From NCBI RefSeq assembly GCF_000062885.1, contig NC_009142.1, forward strand, positions 5,631,584-5,695,583: 64,000 nt of DNA, read 5' to 3'. Below, in pieces: positions 8,021 to 17,796 of this stretch (within the stretch, counting starts at the first letter, position 1; the number at the start of each line of letters is the position of its first letter). Below the pieces are notes generated by a model. It worked only from the letters and a program-made list of their open reading frames with translations. It had not been told where the DNA came from and did not search any database. This DNA is from Saccharopolyspora erythraea NRRL 2338. GTDB taxonomy: Bacteria; Actinomycetota; Actinomycetes; Mycobacteriales; Pseudonocardiaceae. The position numbers and the translations under genes are program-made.

Positions 8021-9525
8021 AGTCGGAACGCCTTTCGCGGCTGGCGGTCGTGGAGGTCGTGGATGACGAGAGCGGCGTCGTCCTCGCTGAGCACGTGCTC
8101 GGCGACGAGTCCCGCCAAGTGGGCCGCGTCGACCCGGCGGGCCGTGTCATGGCGGGCGGGGATGGAGCAGAACCCTCGGGTGTCGTCGATGAAGCCCGCG
8201 TTCCGGTAGAAGCCGGCCGTTTCGGTCACGGCGTCGCGGAAGCGGTACATGGCGCGGGGAGCATCGAGAAACCACCACGGCGCACCGAGGTAGACCGAGG
8301 GGTAGAACCCGGCAAGAGGGGCGAGTTCACGTGAGAAGACGGTCTCGTCGAGGGTGAACAGGACCGTCTGGAACCGCGGGTTCGTGCCGAAACGCTCCAG
8401 CATGGGCTGCAGCGCGCGGGTGAACTCCGCCTGCAGCGGGATGTCGTGACCGGTGTCGGGGCCGAAACGGCGCAGCGTATCCGGGTGGTGGTTGCGCCTG
8501 CTGCCGGTGTGCAGCGCCATGACCATGCCGTCCTCGCTGGACATGCGGGCCATTTCGCCGAGCAGCTGCTGGGACAGCAGGCGGGCGTCATCGGCACTGG
8601 CTGTGCCGGATCGGACCGCATCGAACAAGCGCTGCGCCTGCACGGCGTCCAGGAAGGCCATGCGCGCATCGGGGGCACTGTGATCGGTGGCCGTGGCGCC
8701 GTGCGCGCGGAAGTGCTCCCTGCGGTTCTCCAGTGCCCGGATGAGCCCGTCGTAGTCGCCGGTGTCGATGCCGCTGGCGGCGGCGAGGTCGTCCAGCGCC
8801 GTGGTCCAGCCGGAGCCGGTGGCATCGAGGCAGCGGTCGGGGCGGAAGGTCGGCACGACGCGGCCCGACCAGGACGGGTCCTCGGCCAGGGCCCGGTGGT
8901 AGGACAGGTCGTCGGTGGGGTCGTCGGTGGTGGCCAGCGCCGCGATCGCGAACGAGTCGTACAGCGCACGCGGCCGGAACTCGGGCTTGCGCAGCCGGAC
9001 GGTGAGCTCGTCGAACAGTTCGTCGGCGGTGTCCGCCGAGGGCTGCACCGTCACGCCGAGCACGTCGTGCAGCTCGGCCTCCAGCCAGCCCCGGGACGCG
9101 GTGCCCAGGAACAGGTGCCAGTGCTCGCAGAAGGTCCGCCATACGTCCCTCGGCTGTGCGGGGTCGGTGTCGTCGGCGCTGTCGCGCAGTCCGAGGTCGG
9201 CCAGCGGGACGCCGTGGGCGTGCAGGAGGCGGGTGACGTAGTGGTCGGGGGTGACCAGTAGCGACGCGGGGTCGGTGAACGCGTCGTCGTCCGCGAGCAG
9301 GCGGGCCTCGACGTGCCCGTGCGGGCTGATCAGCGGGAGGTCACGGACGCTGTCGTAGAGCCGCCGCGCGATGCAGCGCTGGGACGGTTCGGACGGGAGC
9401 AGCCGGTCCGGGTGCGGGGTCAGCGGCACCCGGCCTGCAGGGGCGGCCCCGCGAGGTGTGGCAAGGGGGCCGGCGTGCTCGTGGTCGTAGCGGGTCCCGG
9501 AGGTTGCTGCCATGCCGCGGTCCAT
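8017..9525 (-). CDS. uxaC: Glucuronate (uronate) isomerase
   Basis: 502 aa. Uronate isomerases are amidohydrolase-fold enzymes; the N-terminal metal motif is LISPHGHVEARLL. Further matches are DVWRTFCEHWHLFLGTASR, YDSFAIAALATTDDP, VVPTFRPDRCLD, MVMALHTGSRRNHH and YPSVYLGAPWWFLD. It converts D-glucuronate to D-fructuronate, the first intracellular step. The frame opens with about 30 residues that look unstructured; ATG at 9525 is used, with ATG at 9513 also possible, and neither has a good ribosome site. A LacI-type operator lies 30 bases upstream. Confidence 0.93.
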   Translation of the reverse strand: MDRGMAATSGTRYDHEHAGPLATPRGAAPAGRVPLTPHPDRLLPSEPSQRCIARRLYDSVRDLPLISPHGHVEARLLADDDAFTDPASLLVTPDHYVTRLLHAHGVPLADLGLRDSADDTDPAQPRDVWRTFCEHWHLFLGTASRGWLEAELHDVLGVTVQPSADTADELFDELTVRLRKPEFRPRALYDSFAIAALATTDDPTDDLSYHRALAEDPSWSGRVVPTFRPDRCLDATGSGWTTALDDLAAASGIDTGDYDGLIRALENRREHFRAHGATATDHSAPDARMAFLDAVQAQRLFDAVRSGTASADDARLLSQQLLGEMARMSSEDGMVMALHTGSRRNHHPDTLRRFGPDTGHDIPLQAEFTRALQPMLERFGTNPRFQTVLFTLDETVFSRELAPLAGFYPSVYLGAPWWFLDAPRAMYRFRDAVTETAGFYRNAGFIDDTRGFCSIPARHDTARRVDAAHLAGLVAEHVLSEDDAALVIHDLHDRQPRKAFRL

Positions 9526-9554
9526 ACGGGCAGCGTCGTCATCTCGCGCGACGA

Positions 9555-9570
9555 GTGCAACTGGTTGCCA
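9555..9570. promoter_or_regulatory. Imperfect LacI-family operator before uxaC
   Basis: GTGCAACTGGTTGCCA has the same inverted half-sites and 4-base spacer as the perfect site at 10609-10624 (TGGCAA-n4-TTGCCA), with changes in one arm. It lies between the stop of the LacI gene and uxaC, where it could control uxaC-uxuB. Confidence 0.6.
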
Positions 9571-10566
9571 TCAGTTGTCATGCCTAGGGGCGGCAGTGGA
9601 GCCGCGCGTCACAAGATGGGCGTCGAACAGCGTGGAATCCGTCCTCGTGCGGTGGGTGAGCTGGGCGTGCAGGACGTCGACGGCGGATCTGCCGAGCCGT
9701 TCGGTCGGCCCGGCGATGGTGGTCAGGCCCGGGGTCGTCAGGTCCGCGCCGAAGATGTCGTCGCACCCGATGAGGCTGAAGTCCGCGGGCACGCTGATGC
9801 CGGCCGTCTGCAAGCGTTGCAGGGCGCCGATGGCGATGAGGTCGTTGTAGGCGATGGCGGCGGTCGCGCGCTGGAGCATCAGCGCGTCGGCGGCTTCGTG
9901 CCCGCCCGACAGGTTCGGCACGTGCGGCCCCACGAACGCCGCGTCGAGACCGAGCGCGCCGGATTCCTCCTGCACAGCACGCCAGCGTGCGCTGTTGATC
10001 CAAGAGTTGCGAGGGCCGGAGAGATAGGCGATGCGGCGATGCCCGATGGCGGCCAGATGGCGAACGGCCTTGCGCATCCCTCTCGCGGTGTCGACCACGA
10101 GACTGGGAATTCCGTCGATCTCGCGGTTGATGACGACCAGCGCGCGGTGCTGGGCGATCTGGCGGATGACGTCGTCGGACAGGCGGGAGGTGGCCAGGAT
10201 GGCACCACTGGTGGTCGCCAGCAGCTGTCGCAGGTTGCTGACCTCGACACGCGGTGACTCGTCGCTGTCGGTCAGGACGAGCGTGTAGTCCTTCTCCAAT
10301 GCCTGCGACTGGGCCGCCTTGATCAGCGGGGCGTAGTACGGATTGGCGATATCGGTGACGACCAGGGTGATCGTCCGCGTGCGGCGGGGTGCCTCCGCGC
10401 GCGCCAGCGGCCGCGGGAGGTAACCGACCTCGTCGGCGGCGGCCCGGACCTTCTCTCGGGTGGCGTGGTTGACCCGGCTGGGATGGGAGAAAGTGCGCGA
10501 CACGGTGGAAGCCGCGACGCCGCAGCGCCGCGCGACGTCGTAGATCGTCGGCCTGCCCTGGTCCAC
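9571..10566 (-). CDS. LacI-family repressor of the uronate genes
   Basis: 331 aa. N-terminal helix-turn-helix: TIYDVARRCGVAASTVSRTF, followed by the hinge helix and a periplasmic-binding-protein-like sensor domain (RTITLVVTDIANPYYAPLIK, IGCDDIFGADLTTPGLTTI). GTG at 10566 is chosen because GGAGGT lies five bases before it and the family's conserved start follows at once. A longer frame beginning at 10614 would run through the operator at 10609-10624. It separates the uxaC-uxuB and manD-GH31-TRAP transcription units and probably represses both until a uronate or mannonate inducer is present. Confidence 0.9.
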   Translation of the reverse strand: MDQGRPTIYDVARRCGVAASTVSRTFSHPSRVNHATREKVRAAADEVGYLPRPLARAEAPRRTRTITLVVTDIANPYYAPLIKAAQSQALEKDYTLVLTDSDESPRVEVSNLRQLLATTSGAILATSRLSDDVIRQIAQHRALVVINREIDGIPSLVVDTARGMRKAVRHLAAIGHRRIAYLSGPRNSWINSARWRAVQEESGALGLDAAFVGPHVPNLSGGHEAADALMLQRATAAIAYNDLIAIGALQRLQTAGISVPADFSLIGCDDIFGADLTTPGLTTIAGPTERLGRSAVDVLHAQLTHRTRTDSTLFDAHLVTRGSTAAPRHDN

Positions 10567-10608
10567 CGCGTACCTCCGTGGTCGTCCGCTGTTGATGTTG
10601 GCAACAAA

Positions 10609-10624
10609 TGGCAACTGATTGCCA
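10609..10624. promoter_or_regulatory. Perfect LacI-family operator in the divergent promoter region
   Basis: TGGCAACTGATTGCCA is a perfect palindrome (TGGCAA-4-TTGCCA). It lies between the divergent LacI gene and the manD operon. A further half-site TTGGCAA lies just left of it. Confidence 0.72.
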
Positions 10625-10736
10625 GTCTACGGGGCGACTCCTACGTTGAACCGACCGCGAGTCCAGCAGCCACCGCACCGATCACTCGAGCACGGCGGAC
10701 CGGCGACCACTCGTCGTTTTCAGTCAAGGAGGACCA

Positions 10737-11975
10737 GTGCTCATCGAGCGCGCAGACGTCATCGTCACCAGCCCGGGCCGCAACTTCGTCACCCTGAAGA
10801 TCACCACCGACGACGGGGTGGTCGGCTACGGCGACGGCACGCTGAACGGCCGGGAGCTGGCGGTGGTTAGCTACCTCACCGACCACGTCGCGCCGTTGCT
10901 GCTCGGGCGCGACGCGCACGCCATCGAGGACACCTGGCAGTACCTGTACCGCGGCGCGTACTGGCGACGCGGCCCGGTGACGATGGCCGCGATCGCGGCG
11001 GTGGACACCGCCCTGTGGGACATCAAGGCCAAGGTCGCCGGGCTGCCGCTCTACCAGATGCTCGGCGGGGCCAGCCGCGAGCGGTGCCTGGTCTACGGCC
11101 ACGCCAGCGGCAAGGACATTCCCGAGCTGTTCGACTCGGTGCGCGAGCACCTCGAAGAGGGCTTCCGGGCGATCCGCGTCCAGACCGGCGTGCCGGGTCT
11201 GGACTCGGTGTACGGCGTCGCCTCCAGCGCGGCCGCCTCGCTTGGTGACGACACCCGCTACGACTACGAACCCGCCCGCCGCTCGGCGCTGCCCGCCGAG
11301 GAGACCTGGGACACCCGCGCCTACTTGCGGCACGTGCCCTCGGTCTTCGAAGCCGTCCGCGGCGAGTTCGGCGAGGACATCGCGCTGCTGCACGACGCGC
11401 ACCACCGGCTCACCCCGATCCAGGCGGCCAAGCTGGGCAAATCCCTGGAGCCCTACGACCTGTTCTGGCTCGAAGACGTCACGCCGGCTGAGAACCAAGA
11501 AGCGCTGCGCTGGGTGCGTCACCACACCACCACGCCGCTGGCGATCGGCGAGGTGTTCAACTCCGTGTGGGACTACCAGCACCTGATCCGTGAACAGCTC
11601 ATCGACTACGTGCGCTCGCCGATCACGCACGCGGGAGGCATCACGAGCGTGCGCCGGATCATGGACTACGCGGCGATGTACCAGGTCAAGTCCGGTATGC
11701 ACGGCCCGACGGACGTCTCGCCGGTCGGACTGGCGGCCGCCGTGCACCTCGGCCTGGCACTGCACAACTTCGGTATCCAGGAGTACATGGTCCACAGCGA
11801 ACAGACGCGGTCGGTCTTCGGGCCGACGTACGAATTCGCCCTCGGCGGCCTGCGTCCGAGCGAGGAACCCGGTCTGGGCATCCACTTCGACGACGACCTG
11901 GCGGCCAAGTACCCCTACGAGCGGGCATACCTGCCTGTGAATCGGCTCCAGGACGGTACGGTTCATGATTGGTGA
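10737..11975 (+). CDS. manD: D-mannonate dehydratase, enolase superfamily (ManD type)
   Basis: 412 aa. The mandelate-racemase/enolase fold is clear: N-terminal cap with [34 protein letters not shown], metal ligands in the [14 protein letters not shown] and [15 protein letters not shown] strands and IGEVFNS, and a C-terminal [17 protein letters not shown] followed by [12 protein letters not shown]. ManD removes water from D-mannonate to give 2-keto-3-deoxygluconate, the step after UxuB. GTG at 10737 follows AAGGAGG. It starts the rightward operon under the LacI operator. Some members of the family prefer D-gluconate; the neighbours favour mannonate. Confidence 0.9.
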   Translation: MLIERADVIVTSPGRNFVTLKITTDDGVVGYGDGTLNGRELAVVSYLTDHVAPLLLGRDAHAIEDTWQYLYRGAYWRRGPVTMAAIAAVDTALWDIKAKVAGLPLYQMLGGASRERCLVYGHASGKDIPELFDSVREHLEEGFRAIRVQTGVPGLDSVYGVASSAAASLGDDTRYDYEPARRSALPAEETWDTRAYLRHVPSVFEAVRGEFGEDIALLHDAHHRLTPIQAAKLGKSLEPYDLFWLEDVTPAENQEALRWVRHHTTTPLAIGEVFNSVWDYQHLIREQLIDYVRSPITHAGGITSVRRIMDYAAMYQVKSGMHGPTDVSPVGLAAAVHLGLALHNFGIQEYMVHSEQTRSVFGPTYEFALGGLRPSEEPGLGIHFDDDLAAKYPYERAYLPVNRLQDGTVHDW

Positions 11976-12076
11976 GGGAAACACCCGCGCCGCCGCATCC
12001 GATGTCCCATCACTGTCATCCACGACGGCGCCGCCACCCGGACAGTAGGCAATCCGCCAGATCGAGAGAAGTTCAC

Positions 12077-14596
12077 GTGCGTGTCACATCACGAGTCGAG
12101 CGAGTGGAACGGGCCGGTGACCGGATCCGCGTCCACACCGACGGTGTCGAGCTCCTGCTCATTCTCATGGCCGACGGCATTCTGCGTATTCGCGCCGGTT
12201 TCGAGGGCGATTTCGCCGAGGAGTCGTACACGCTCACCACGACGGCGTGGCCGGACCGGCTCGACGAGTTCATGGGGGCCGAGCGCACGCGAGTGACGCC
12301 GCTGCCGTTCGACGTCGACGACCTGGGCGATCTCGTCAGGGTGACCGGCGGGAACCTCCGCGTGGACATCGAGAAGGAGCCGTTCCGGATCCGCGTCCAC
12401 GACGACGCGGGCACACTGCTGCATTCGGATATCGTCGGGCTCGGTTATCTGCAGGATTCGAACGGTCGCCGCATTCACACCAGCGAGATCTCACTCGACG
12501 ACGCATTCTACGGTTTCGGCGAGACCACGGGGCCGCTGAACAAGGCTCAAAAACTCATCACGATGAGCCCGAAAGACGCCCTCGGTTACGATCCGCGCGA
12601 AACCGACCCGCTGTACAAGCACATCCCGTTCTATATCAAGATGAACCGGGAAACCCGGAAAGCCGTCGGGTACTTCTACCACAACACCTACGATTGCGAT
12701 TTCGACCTCGGCCGGGAGCGGAGTAACTACTGGCCCCCGCACAGCCGCTACCGCGCCGACGGCGGCGACATCGATCTCTTCCTCATCGCCGGTCCGGGCA
12801 TTCGCGACGTCGTGCAGCGCTACACCATGCTGACCGGCAGACCACCACTGCTGCCCAAATATGCGCTGGGCTACCTGGCCTCGTCGATGTACTACTCCGA
12901 ACTCGACGCCGACAGCGACCGCGCGATCACCGAGTTCATCGACATCGCCAGAGCCGAGGACATTCCCGTCGACGGTTTCCAGCTCTCGTCGGGCTACACC
13001 ACACAGGAGACCGAGGCCGGAGCGAAGCGGTGCGTCTTCACGTGGAACGAGCGCCGCTTCCCCGATCCCGAGGGCTTCTTCGCCGGAATGGCCGAGCGCG
13101 GCATCACTGTGTCCCCGAACGTCAAGCCCGGTGTCCTCGACGTCCATCCCCGCCTCGAGGAATTCGGCAGTGCGGACGTCTTCGTCACCCGCAGCGCCGA
13201 CGCGGCCGCGACAGCCGGTGACGGCCCCGCCACCGGTGCCTGGTGGGGCGGGCCGGGCCGGTTCGTCGACTTCACCAAGCCCGCCGCCCGCGAGGCGTGG
13301 CAGCGCTGGCTCACCGAAGCGGTCCTGGACAAGGGCACGACGTCGGTCTGGAACGACAACTGCGAGTACGACGGCATCATCGATACCGACTCCGGCGTCG
13401 ACTTCGAGGGCGCAGGCGCGACGATCGGCCGTCTGCGCAGCGTCATGTCGAACCTCATGTGCCGGGTGACCCGCGACAGCATCGCCGCGACGGCTCCGTC
13501 GGCTCGTCCCTACATCGTGTGCCGCTCCGGTCACGCGGGCATCCAGCGCTACGCCCAGAGCTGGGCGGGCGACAACTCCACCTCGTGGGAGTCGTTGCGG
13601 CACAACATCGCCACGATCCTGGGAATGGGCCTGTCCGGCTTCCCGCACCACGGCTGTGACATCGGCGGATTCCACGGCCCTGCACCCGATCCCGAGCTGC
13701 TGGTGCGGTGGGTGCAGCACGGGGTCTTCCAGCCGAGGTTCTCGATCCACTCGGTCAACTCCGACAACACGGTGACCGAGCCGTGGATGTACCGCGACCA
13801 CACGCCCTACATCCGGGACGCCGTCAAGCTGCGCTACCGGCTTTTCCCCTACCTGTACTCGCTCACGGCGCGTGCCGCGGCGACCGGCTGGCCGATCATG
13901 GAACCGCTGATCAGCGCGTTCCAGCACGACCCGGCCCTCGACGAGACGTCGGAGGAGTTCATGCTCGGCGACGCGCTGCTCGTCGCCAACGTGCTCACCC
14001 CGGGGGCGAGCACCCGCGCCGTCCGGCTTCCGGAAGGCGAGGTGTTCTACAACGCCTGGACCCGGGAGCGCTACGAGGGCGGACAGGTCGTGGAACTGCC
14101 GGTGGACCTCGGCTCGATCCCGCTGTTCCTGCGTGGCGGCGGCGTCGTTCCGGTCGCGGAGAACCAGTTGCACAGCCTCACCCGTGACGAGGTGACGGAG
14201 CTGCGCTTGATCTGCGCCCCCGACCGCGACGCGCGCTTCACGCTCTACGAGGACGACGGCCTCACCCGTGCCCATGAGGACGGTGTGTTCCGCGAGACCG
14301 ACATCCGGATGACCGCCGGTGAGCAGGTGCGCCTGGAGCTGACCCGGCGCGGCGGGTACCGGAGCGCCGTCGAACGGCTGCTGTTCGACGTCATCCGGCC
14401 CGGCCAGTGCCCGCACTGGGTCGCCCTCGACGGCGAGCGCCTCCCGCAGTACCTGCACCGCAGTCACTTCGACGCCGCGGAGGCGGGCTGGCACTACGAC
14501 ATCGGGCTCGGATCCGTGCTGATCAAAACCCCCGACCCCGGCGGCGATCTCGCCGTCACGATCTCGTTCGAGCCCATCGACATGATCGGCATGTGA
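12077..14596 (+). CDS. Glycoside hydrolase family 31 (alpha-glycosidase)
   Basis: 839 aa retaining glycosidase. An N-terminal beta-sandwich (DDAFYGFGETTGPLNK) leads into the catalytic barrel. The nucleophile Asp is in VWNDNCEYDG, the acid/base Asp in AQSWAGDNSTSWESLR, and the substrate loop is PHHGCDIGGFHGP. A C-terminal beta domain includes IPLFLRGGGVVPV. There is no signal peptide, so it acts inside the cell on a sugar brought in by the TRAP system. GTG at 12077 (purine-rich site GAGAGAAG before it) is preferred to the longer frame from 11969, whose first 36 residues are arginine/proline-rich filler. In this operon it probably releases a uronic acid, xylose or glucose from a short glycoside. 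Confidence 0.9.
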   Translation: MRVTSRVERVERAGDRIRVHTDGVELLLILMADGILRIRAGFEGDFAEESYTLTTTAWPDRLDEFMGAERTRVTPLPFDVDDLGDLVRVTGGNLRVDIEKEPFRIRVHDDAGTLLHSDIVGLGYLQDSNGRRIHTSEISLDDAFYGFGETTGPLNKAQKLITMSPKDALGYDPRETDPLYKHIPFYIKMNRETRKAVGYFYHNTYDCDFDLGRERSNYWPPHSRYRADGGDIDLFLIAGPGIRDVVQRYTMLTGRPPLLPKYALGYLASSMYYSELDADSDRAITEFIDIARAEDIPVDGFQLSSGYTTQETEAGAKRCVFTWNERRFPDPEGFFAGMAERGITVSPNVKPGVLDVHPRLEEFGSADVFVTRSADAAATAGDGPATGAWWGGPGRFVDFTKPAAREAWQRWLTEAVLDKGTTSVWNDNCEYDGIIDTDSGVDFEGAGATIGRLRSVMSNLMCRVTRDSIAATAPSARPYIVCRSGHAGIQRYAQSWAGDNSTSWESLRHNIATILGMGLSGFPHHGCDIGGFHGPAPDPELLVRWVQHGVFQPRFSIHSVNSDNTVTEPWMYRDHTPYIRDAVKLRYRLFPYLYSLTARAAATGWPIMEPLISAFQHDPALDETSEEFMLGDALLVANVLTPGASTRAVRLPEGEVFYNAWTRERYEGGQVVELPVDLGSIPLFLRGGGVVPVAENQLHSLTRDEVTELRLICAPDRDARFTLYEDDGLTRAHEDGVFRETDIRMTAGEQVRLELTRRGGYRSAVERLLFDVIRPGQCPHWVALDGERLPQYLHRSHFDAAEAGWHYDIGLGSVLIKTPDPGGDLAVTISFEPIDMIGM

Positions 14597-14607
14597 GAGA
14601 GGCAGGC

Positions 14608-15645
14608 ATGAGGAACCGATTGATCAGCGGCATCGTCGCCCTGGTCCTCGTCGCGGCCCTTGCCGCATGCGCGCCGGCATCCGGCGCGCGGACGAGCGCC
14701 GAGGCGACGCCGGAAAACCCTCTGGTGTTAAGCCTGGCGAACAACCTCAGCGACGACCACGTCACCTCCAAGGCACTCGCCTCGTTCGCCGAGGACGTCA
14801 AGCGGCGCAGCGGCGGCCGAATCGTGTTGAAGCACTACGGAAACGGTCAGCTTGGCGACGAACCCGAGGTGCTCGGCCAGCTCCACGAAGGCATCGTCGA
14901 CATGACCCGCGTCAGTGCGCCGGGACTGGCGACCTACGCCCCCGGCTATCACACCTTCGGCCTGCCCTACATCTTCGACTCCGAGCAGGAGTTCCACGAG
15001 GTGATGGATTCGCCTCAGATGGCCGAGTACTTCCGCTCGACCGCCGACGCCGGCTTCGTCGGCCTCACCTACTACAGCTCCGGGGCGCGGTCCTTCTACA
15101 CCGGGAACACGCCGGTGCGGACCCCGGAAGACCTGCGCGGGCTCAAGATCCGCGTGCAGGACATGCGCTCGCAGACCGACTTCGTCGGCGCATTGGGAGC
15201 CGCCCCGGTCGTGATGGCGTTCAGCGACACCTACACCTCGCTGCAGACCGGCCTGATCGACGGCGCCGAGAGCAACGAGACGGTACTGACCGACAGCGCG
15301 CACGGCGAGGTCTCCCATGCGTTCTCGATGACCGAGCACACCCGGATCCCCGACATGCTCGTGATCAGCACCGAGACCTGGGAGCGGCTCGACCCGGCCG
15401 ACGAGAAGCTGCTCACCGCGGCGGCCCGCGCATCGACCGAGCAACAGAAGGCCGACTGGGCGAAGACCACCGAGCAGGCGATCGCCGACGCGAAGGCGAT
15501 GGGCGTCGAGTTCATCACCGGCGTCGACACCGCCGCCTTCCGCGAGGCCACCCGGCCGGTGGTGGACGGGTACGCCAAGCAGCACCCGGAGGTCGCGGAG
15601 CTTCTGTCCGTCATCAACTCGGCCGGGAAGCGAGGCACGCCATGA
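14608..15645 (+). CDS. TRAP transporter solute-binding protein (DctP family)
   Basis: 345 aa secreted lipoprotein. The signal sequence ends in the lipobox LAAC (Cys about residue 23). The DctP fold follows: GGRIVLKHYGNGQLGDEPEVLGQL, FGLPYIFDSEQEFHEVM, TPEDLRGLKIRVQDM with the Arg that binds a substrate carboxylate, and TSLQTGLIDGAESNE. It captures an organic or sugar acid outside the membrane for the DctQM pair encoded next. The stop overlaps the dctQ start by four bases. Context points to a uronate or a uronate-containing oligosaccharide. Confidence 0.93.
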   Translation: MRNRLISGIVALVLVAALAACAPASGARTSAEATPENPLVLSLANNLSDDHVTSKALASFAEDVKRRSGGRIVLKHYGNGQLGDEPEVLGQLHEGIVDMTRVSAPGLATYAPGYHTFGLPYIFDSEQEFHEVMDSPQMAEYFRSTADAGFVGLTYYSSGARSFYTGNTPVRTPEDLRGLKIRVQDMRSQTDFVGALGAAPVVMAFSDTYTSLQTGLIDGAESNETVLTDSAHGEVSHAFSMTEHTRIPDMLVISTETWERLDPADEKLLTAAARASTEQQKADWAKTTEQAIADAKAMGVEFITGVDTAAFREATRPVVDGYAKQHPEVAELLSVINSAGKRGTP

Positions 15646-16154
15646 CCGCACTCGACCGTCTCAACCGGGTGCGACGAGCACTCGGTGGCGTGCTGGCGGG
15701 ATTCGCCGGTGCCCTGCTCGTCGTCATGACCCTGCTGGTGCTGTACCAGGTCTTCACCCGCTACGTCTTGGGCTCGCCGGCGGCCTTCACCGAGGAGCTC
15801 GTGCGCTACGCGCTCATCTGGACGTCGATGATCAGCGCCGCGTACGCGTTCCTCCATCGCAAGCACATGTCGCTCGTCGTCCTGCGGGATCGGTTCTCGC
15901 CCGCGGTGCGGCGCACGCTGGTCCTCGGCTCGGACGTCCTCGTGCTGGTCTTCGCCGTGGTCGTGCTGGTGATCGGCGGCACGATGCTGGCGCTCAGCTC
16001 GGCCGCCGACTATTCGGCACTGCTGGGTGTCTCCCGGGGTCTGGTCTACGCGATCGGGCCGGTCGCCGGCCTCGCGATCGCGTTCGCGCAGTTGCTCAAC
16101 ATCTGGCAGGACCTCATCAGCGAGGTCTCGATCGAGACGGTGGGGACGGACTGA
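15642..16154 (+). CDS. TRAP transporter small permease (DctQ)
   Basis: 170 aa, four transmembrane helices: LAGFAGALLVVMTLLVLYQVFTRYVLG, the LIWTSMISAAYAFLHRKHMS region, DVLVLVFAVVVLVIGGTML and YAIGPVAGLAIAFAQLLNI. The motif FTEELVRYALIW is typical of DctQ. It is coupled to dctP (ATGA overlap) and to dctM (TGATG overlap) and forms the small membrane subunit of the complex. Confidence 0.92.
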   Translation: MTALDRLNRVRRALGGVLAGFAGALLVVMTLLVLYQVFTRYVLGSPAAFTEELVRYALIWTSMISAAYAFLHRKHMSLVVLRDRFSPAVRRTLVLGSDVLVLVFAVVVLVIGGTMLALSSAADYSALLGVSRGLVYAIGPVAGLAIAFAQLLNIWQDLISEVSIETVGTD

Positions 16155-17458
16155 TGGATGCTCTGACCGCTGTCGCCGTCCTGTTCGGCGCATTCTTCGT
16201 CCTGCTGTTCACCGGCGTGCCGATCTCGGTGTCGCTTGGAGTTGCCTCGTTCGTCACCGTGTTGGCGTTCCTGCCGTGGGACGACTCCACCTACATCATC
16301 GGGCAGCAGATGAACGTCGGCATCGAGAGCTTCGCGCTGCTGGCCGTCCCGTTGTTCATCTTCGCGGGCAACATCATGAACACCGGCGGTATCGCGCGCC
16401 GCCTTGTCGACCTCGCTCTGGTGGCGGTGGGTCGGGTCCCCGGCGCGCTGGCGCACACCAACGTGCTGGCGAACATGTTGTTCGGCGCGCTGTCCGGCTC
16501 GGCCGTGGCATCGGCCGCCGCGATCGGCAGCACGCTGCAGGATCGCCAGCAGAAAGCCGGATACGACCCGGCTTTCGGGGCGGCGGTCAACATCGCGTCG
16601 GCCCCGACCGGACTGCTCATACCGCCGACGACGGCCGCGATCGTCTACTCGACCGTCGCGGGCGGCGTGTCCGTCTCCGCGCTGTTCATAGCGGGGTACG
16701 TACCCGGCATCCTCATGGGCCTGGTGATCATGGTGATCGCCTTCGTCTTCACCCGACGGCAGAAGTATCCGAAGGCCGACCGCGTCACCTTGGCTGAGGG
16801 CTTCCGGGTCCTACTCAGTGCGATCCCGGGCCTGCTGCTGATCGTTGTCGTGGTCGGGGGCATCGTGTTCGGCGTGTTCACGGCGACCGAAGGTGCCGCG
16901 GTCGCCGTGGTGTACACGCTGGTGCTGTCGCTGGCGTACCGGAGCATGTCGTGGACGGCCCTCAAGGATGTCGTGACCCGCACGGTCATCGCGACCGGCA
17001 TCGTCATGTTCCTCATCGCGGCGTCCGCGGGCATGTCGTGGGTGATGGCCTATACCGGTATCCCGGCGGCGATCGCGGAGGCGCTGCTGTCGGTGACGGA
17101 CTCGTCAGCGGTCATTCTGGTGCTGATGCTGATCCTACTGCTGGTGGTGGGTACGTTCATGGACATCACGCCGGCGATCCTGATCTTCACGCCGATCCTG
17201 CTGCCCATCTCCGAGGAGCTCGGCATGGACCCGGTCCAGTTCGGCATGGTGCTCATCCTCGCGATGTGCATCGGCACCATGACGCCGCCGGTCGGTTCGG
17301 TCCTGTTCGTCGGGACCGGCGTGAGCGGGGTGTCGATCGAGCGGGTCGTCCCGAAGCTGGTGCCGTACTTCGTCGGGCTGGTCCTGCTGCTCATCGCCGT
17401 CACCTTCATCCCCTCGCTGTCCCTGGGGCTGCCGGGCATGCTGGGCTTGCTCGAGTAG
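16154..17458 (+). CDS. TRAP transporter large permease (DctM)
   Basis: 434 aa, about twelve membrane segments. Recognisable blocks are [80 protein letters not shown] and [15 protein letters not shown]-like loops. It is the Na+-coupled translocating subunit. It is the last intact gene of the uronate operon; remnants of mobile DNA begin about 170 bases downstream. Confidence 0.94.
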   Translation: MDALTAVAVLFGAFFVLLFTGVPISVSLGVASFVTVLAFLPWDDSTYIIGQQMNVGIESFALLAVPLFIFAGNIMNTGGIARRLVDLALVAVGRVPGALAHTNVLANMLFGALSGSAVASAAAIGSTLQDRQQKAGYDPAFGAAVNIASAPTGLLIPPTTAAIVYSTVAGGVSVSALFIAGYVPGILMGLVIMVIAFVFTRRQKYPKADRVTLAEGFRVLLSAIPGLLLIVVVVGGIVFGVFTATEGAAVAVVYTLVLSLAYRSMSWTALKDVVTRTVIATGIVMFLIAASAGMSWVMAYTGIPAAIAEALLSVTDSSAVILVLMLILLLVVGTFMDITPAILIFTPILLPISEELGMDPVQFGMVLILAMCIGTMTPPVGSVLFVGTGVSGVSIERVVPKLVPYFVGLVLLLIAVTFIPSLSLGLPGMLGLLE

Positions 17459-17628
17459 CGGTCCGAGCCTCTCCGCGGCCGGGCGCCCACGCCGGAACCC
17501 CCGGCTCAGGGTTCCCGGACCGCGAGGACGAGGCCGGCAGGCAGGTCGTCGACAACGTCGAACGCGTCCCTGCGGAACGCTTCGGAGCCGAAAGCGATGC
17601 GCTTGTCGTAGCGCCACTTGTCGCCGTG

Positions 17629-17796
17629 CGCGTGGCGGGCAGTCGCTGGGCGATCGAAGAATGCTTCCAGAGCGCCAATAACGAAACCGGACTCGATCAA
17701 CACCAAGCACGCGGCTACACCGCCTGGTACCGCCACATCACCCTGTCCATGGCCGCCGCCGCGTTCCTCGCCATCACCCGCCACACAGCGCAAAAG
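17629..17796 (+). pseudogene. IS701-type transposase remnant, first piece
   Basis: A frame reading [20 protein letters not shown] then [29 protein letters not shown] matches the conserved C-terminal catalytic region of IS701-family transposases (the E of EECFQ is the last catalytic acid). The frame then runs into unrelated sequence. The missing continuation is found at 19041-19235, so the gene is split by the IS110-type insertion between. Nothing of the N-terminal part is visible; the sequence between 17459 and 17628 is not recognisable. Confidence 0.75.

Noticed and set aside
12491-14494. 667-codon minus-strand frame opposite the GH31 gene
   Set aside because: No family resemblance; the + strand protein has all GH31 catalytic motifs.
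17506-17640. A methyltransferase tail on the minus strand ([18 protein letters not shown])
   Set aside because: Too short and generic to support. It might be a gene end lost to the IS701-type insertion.
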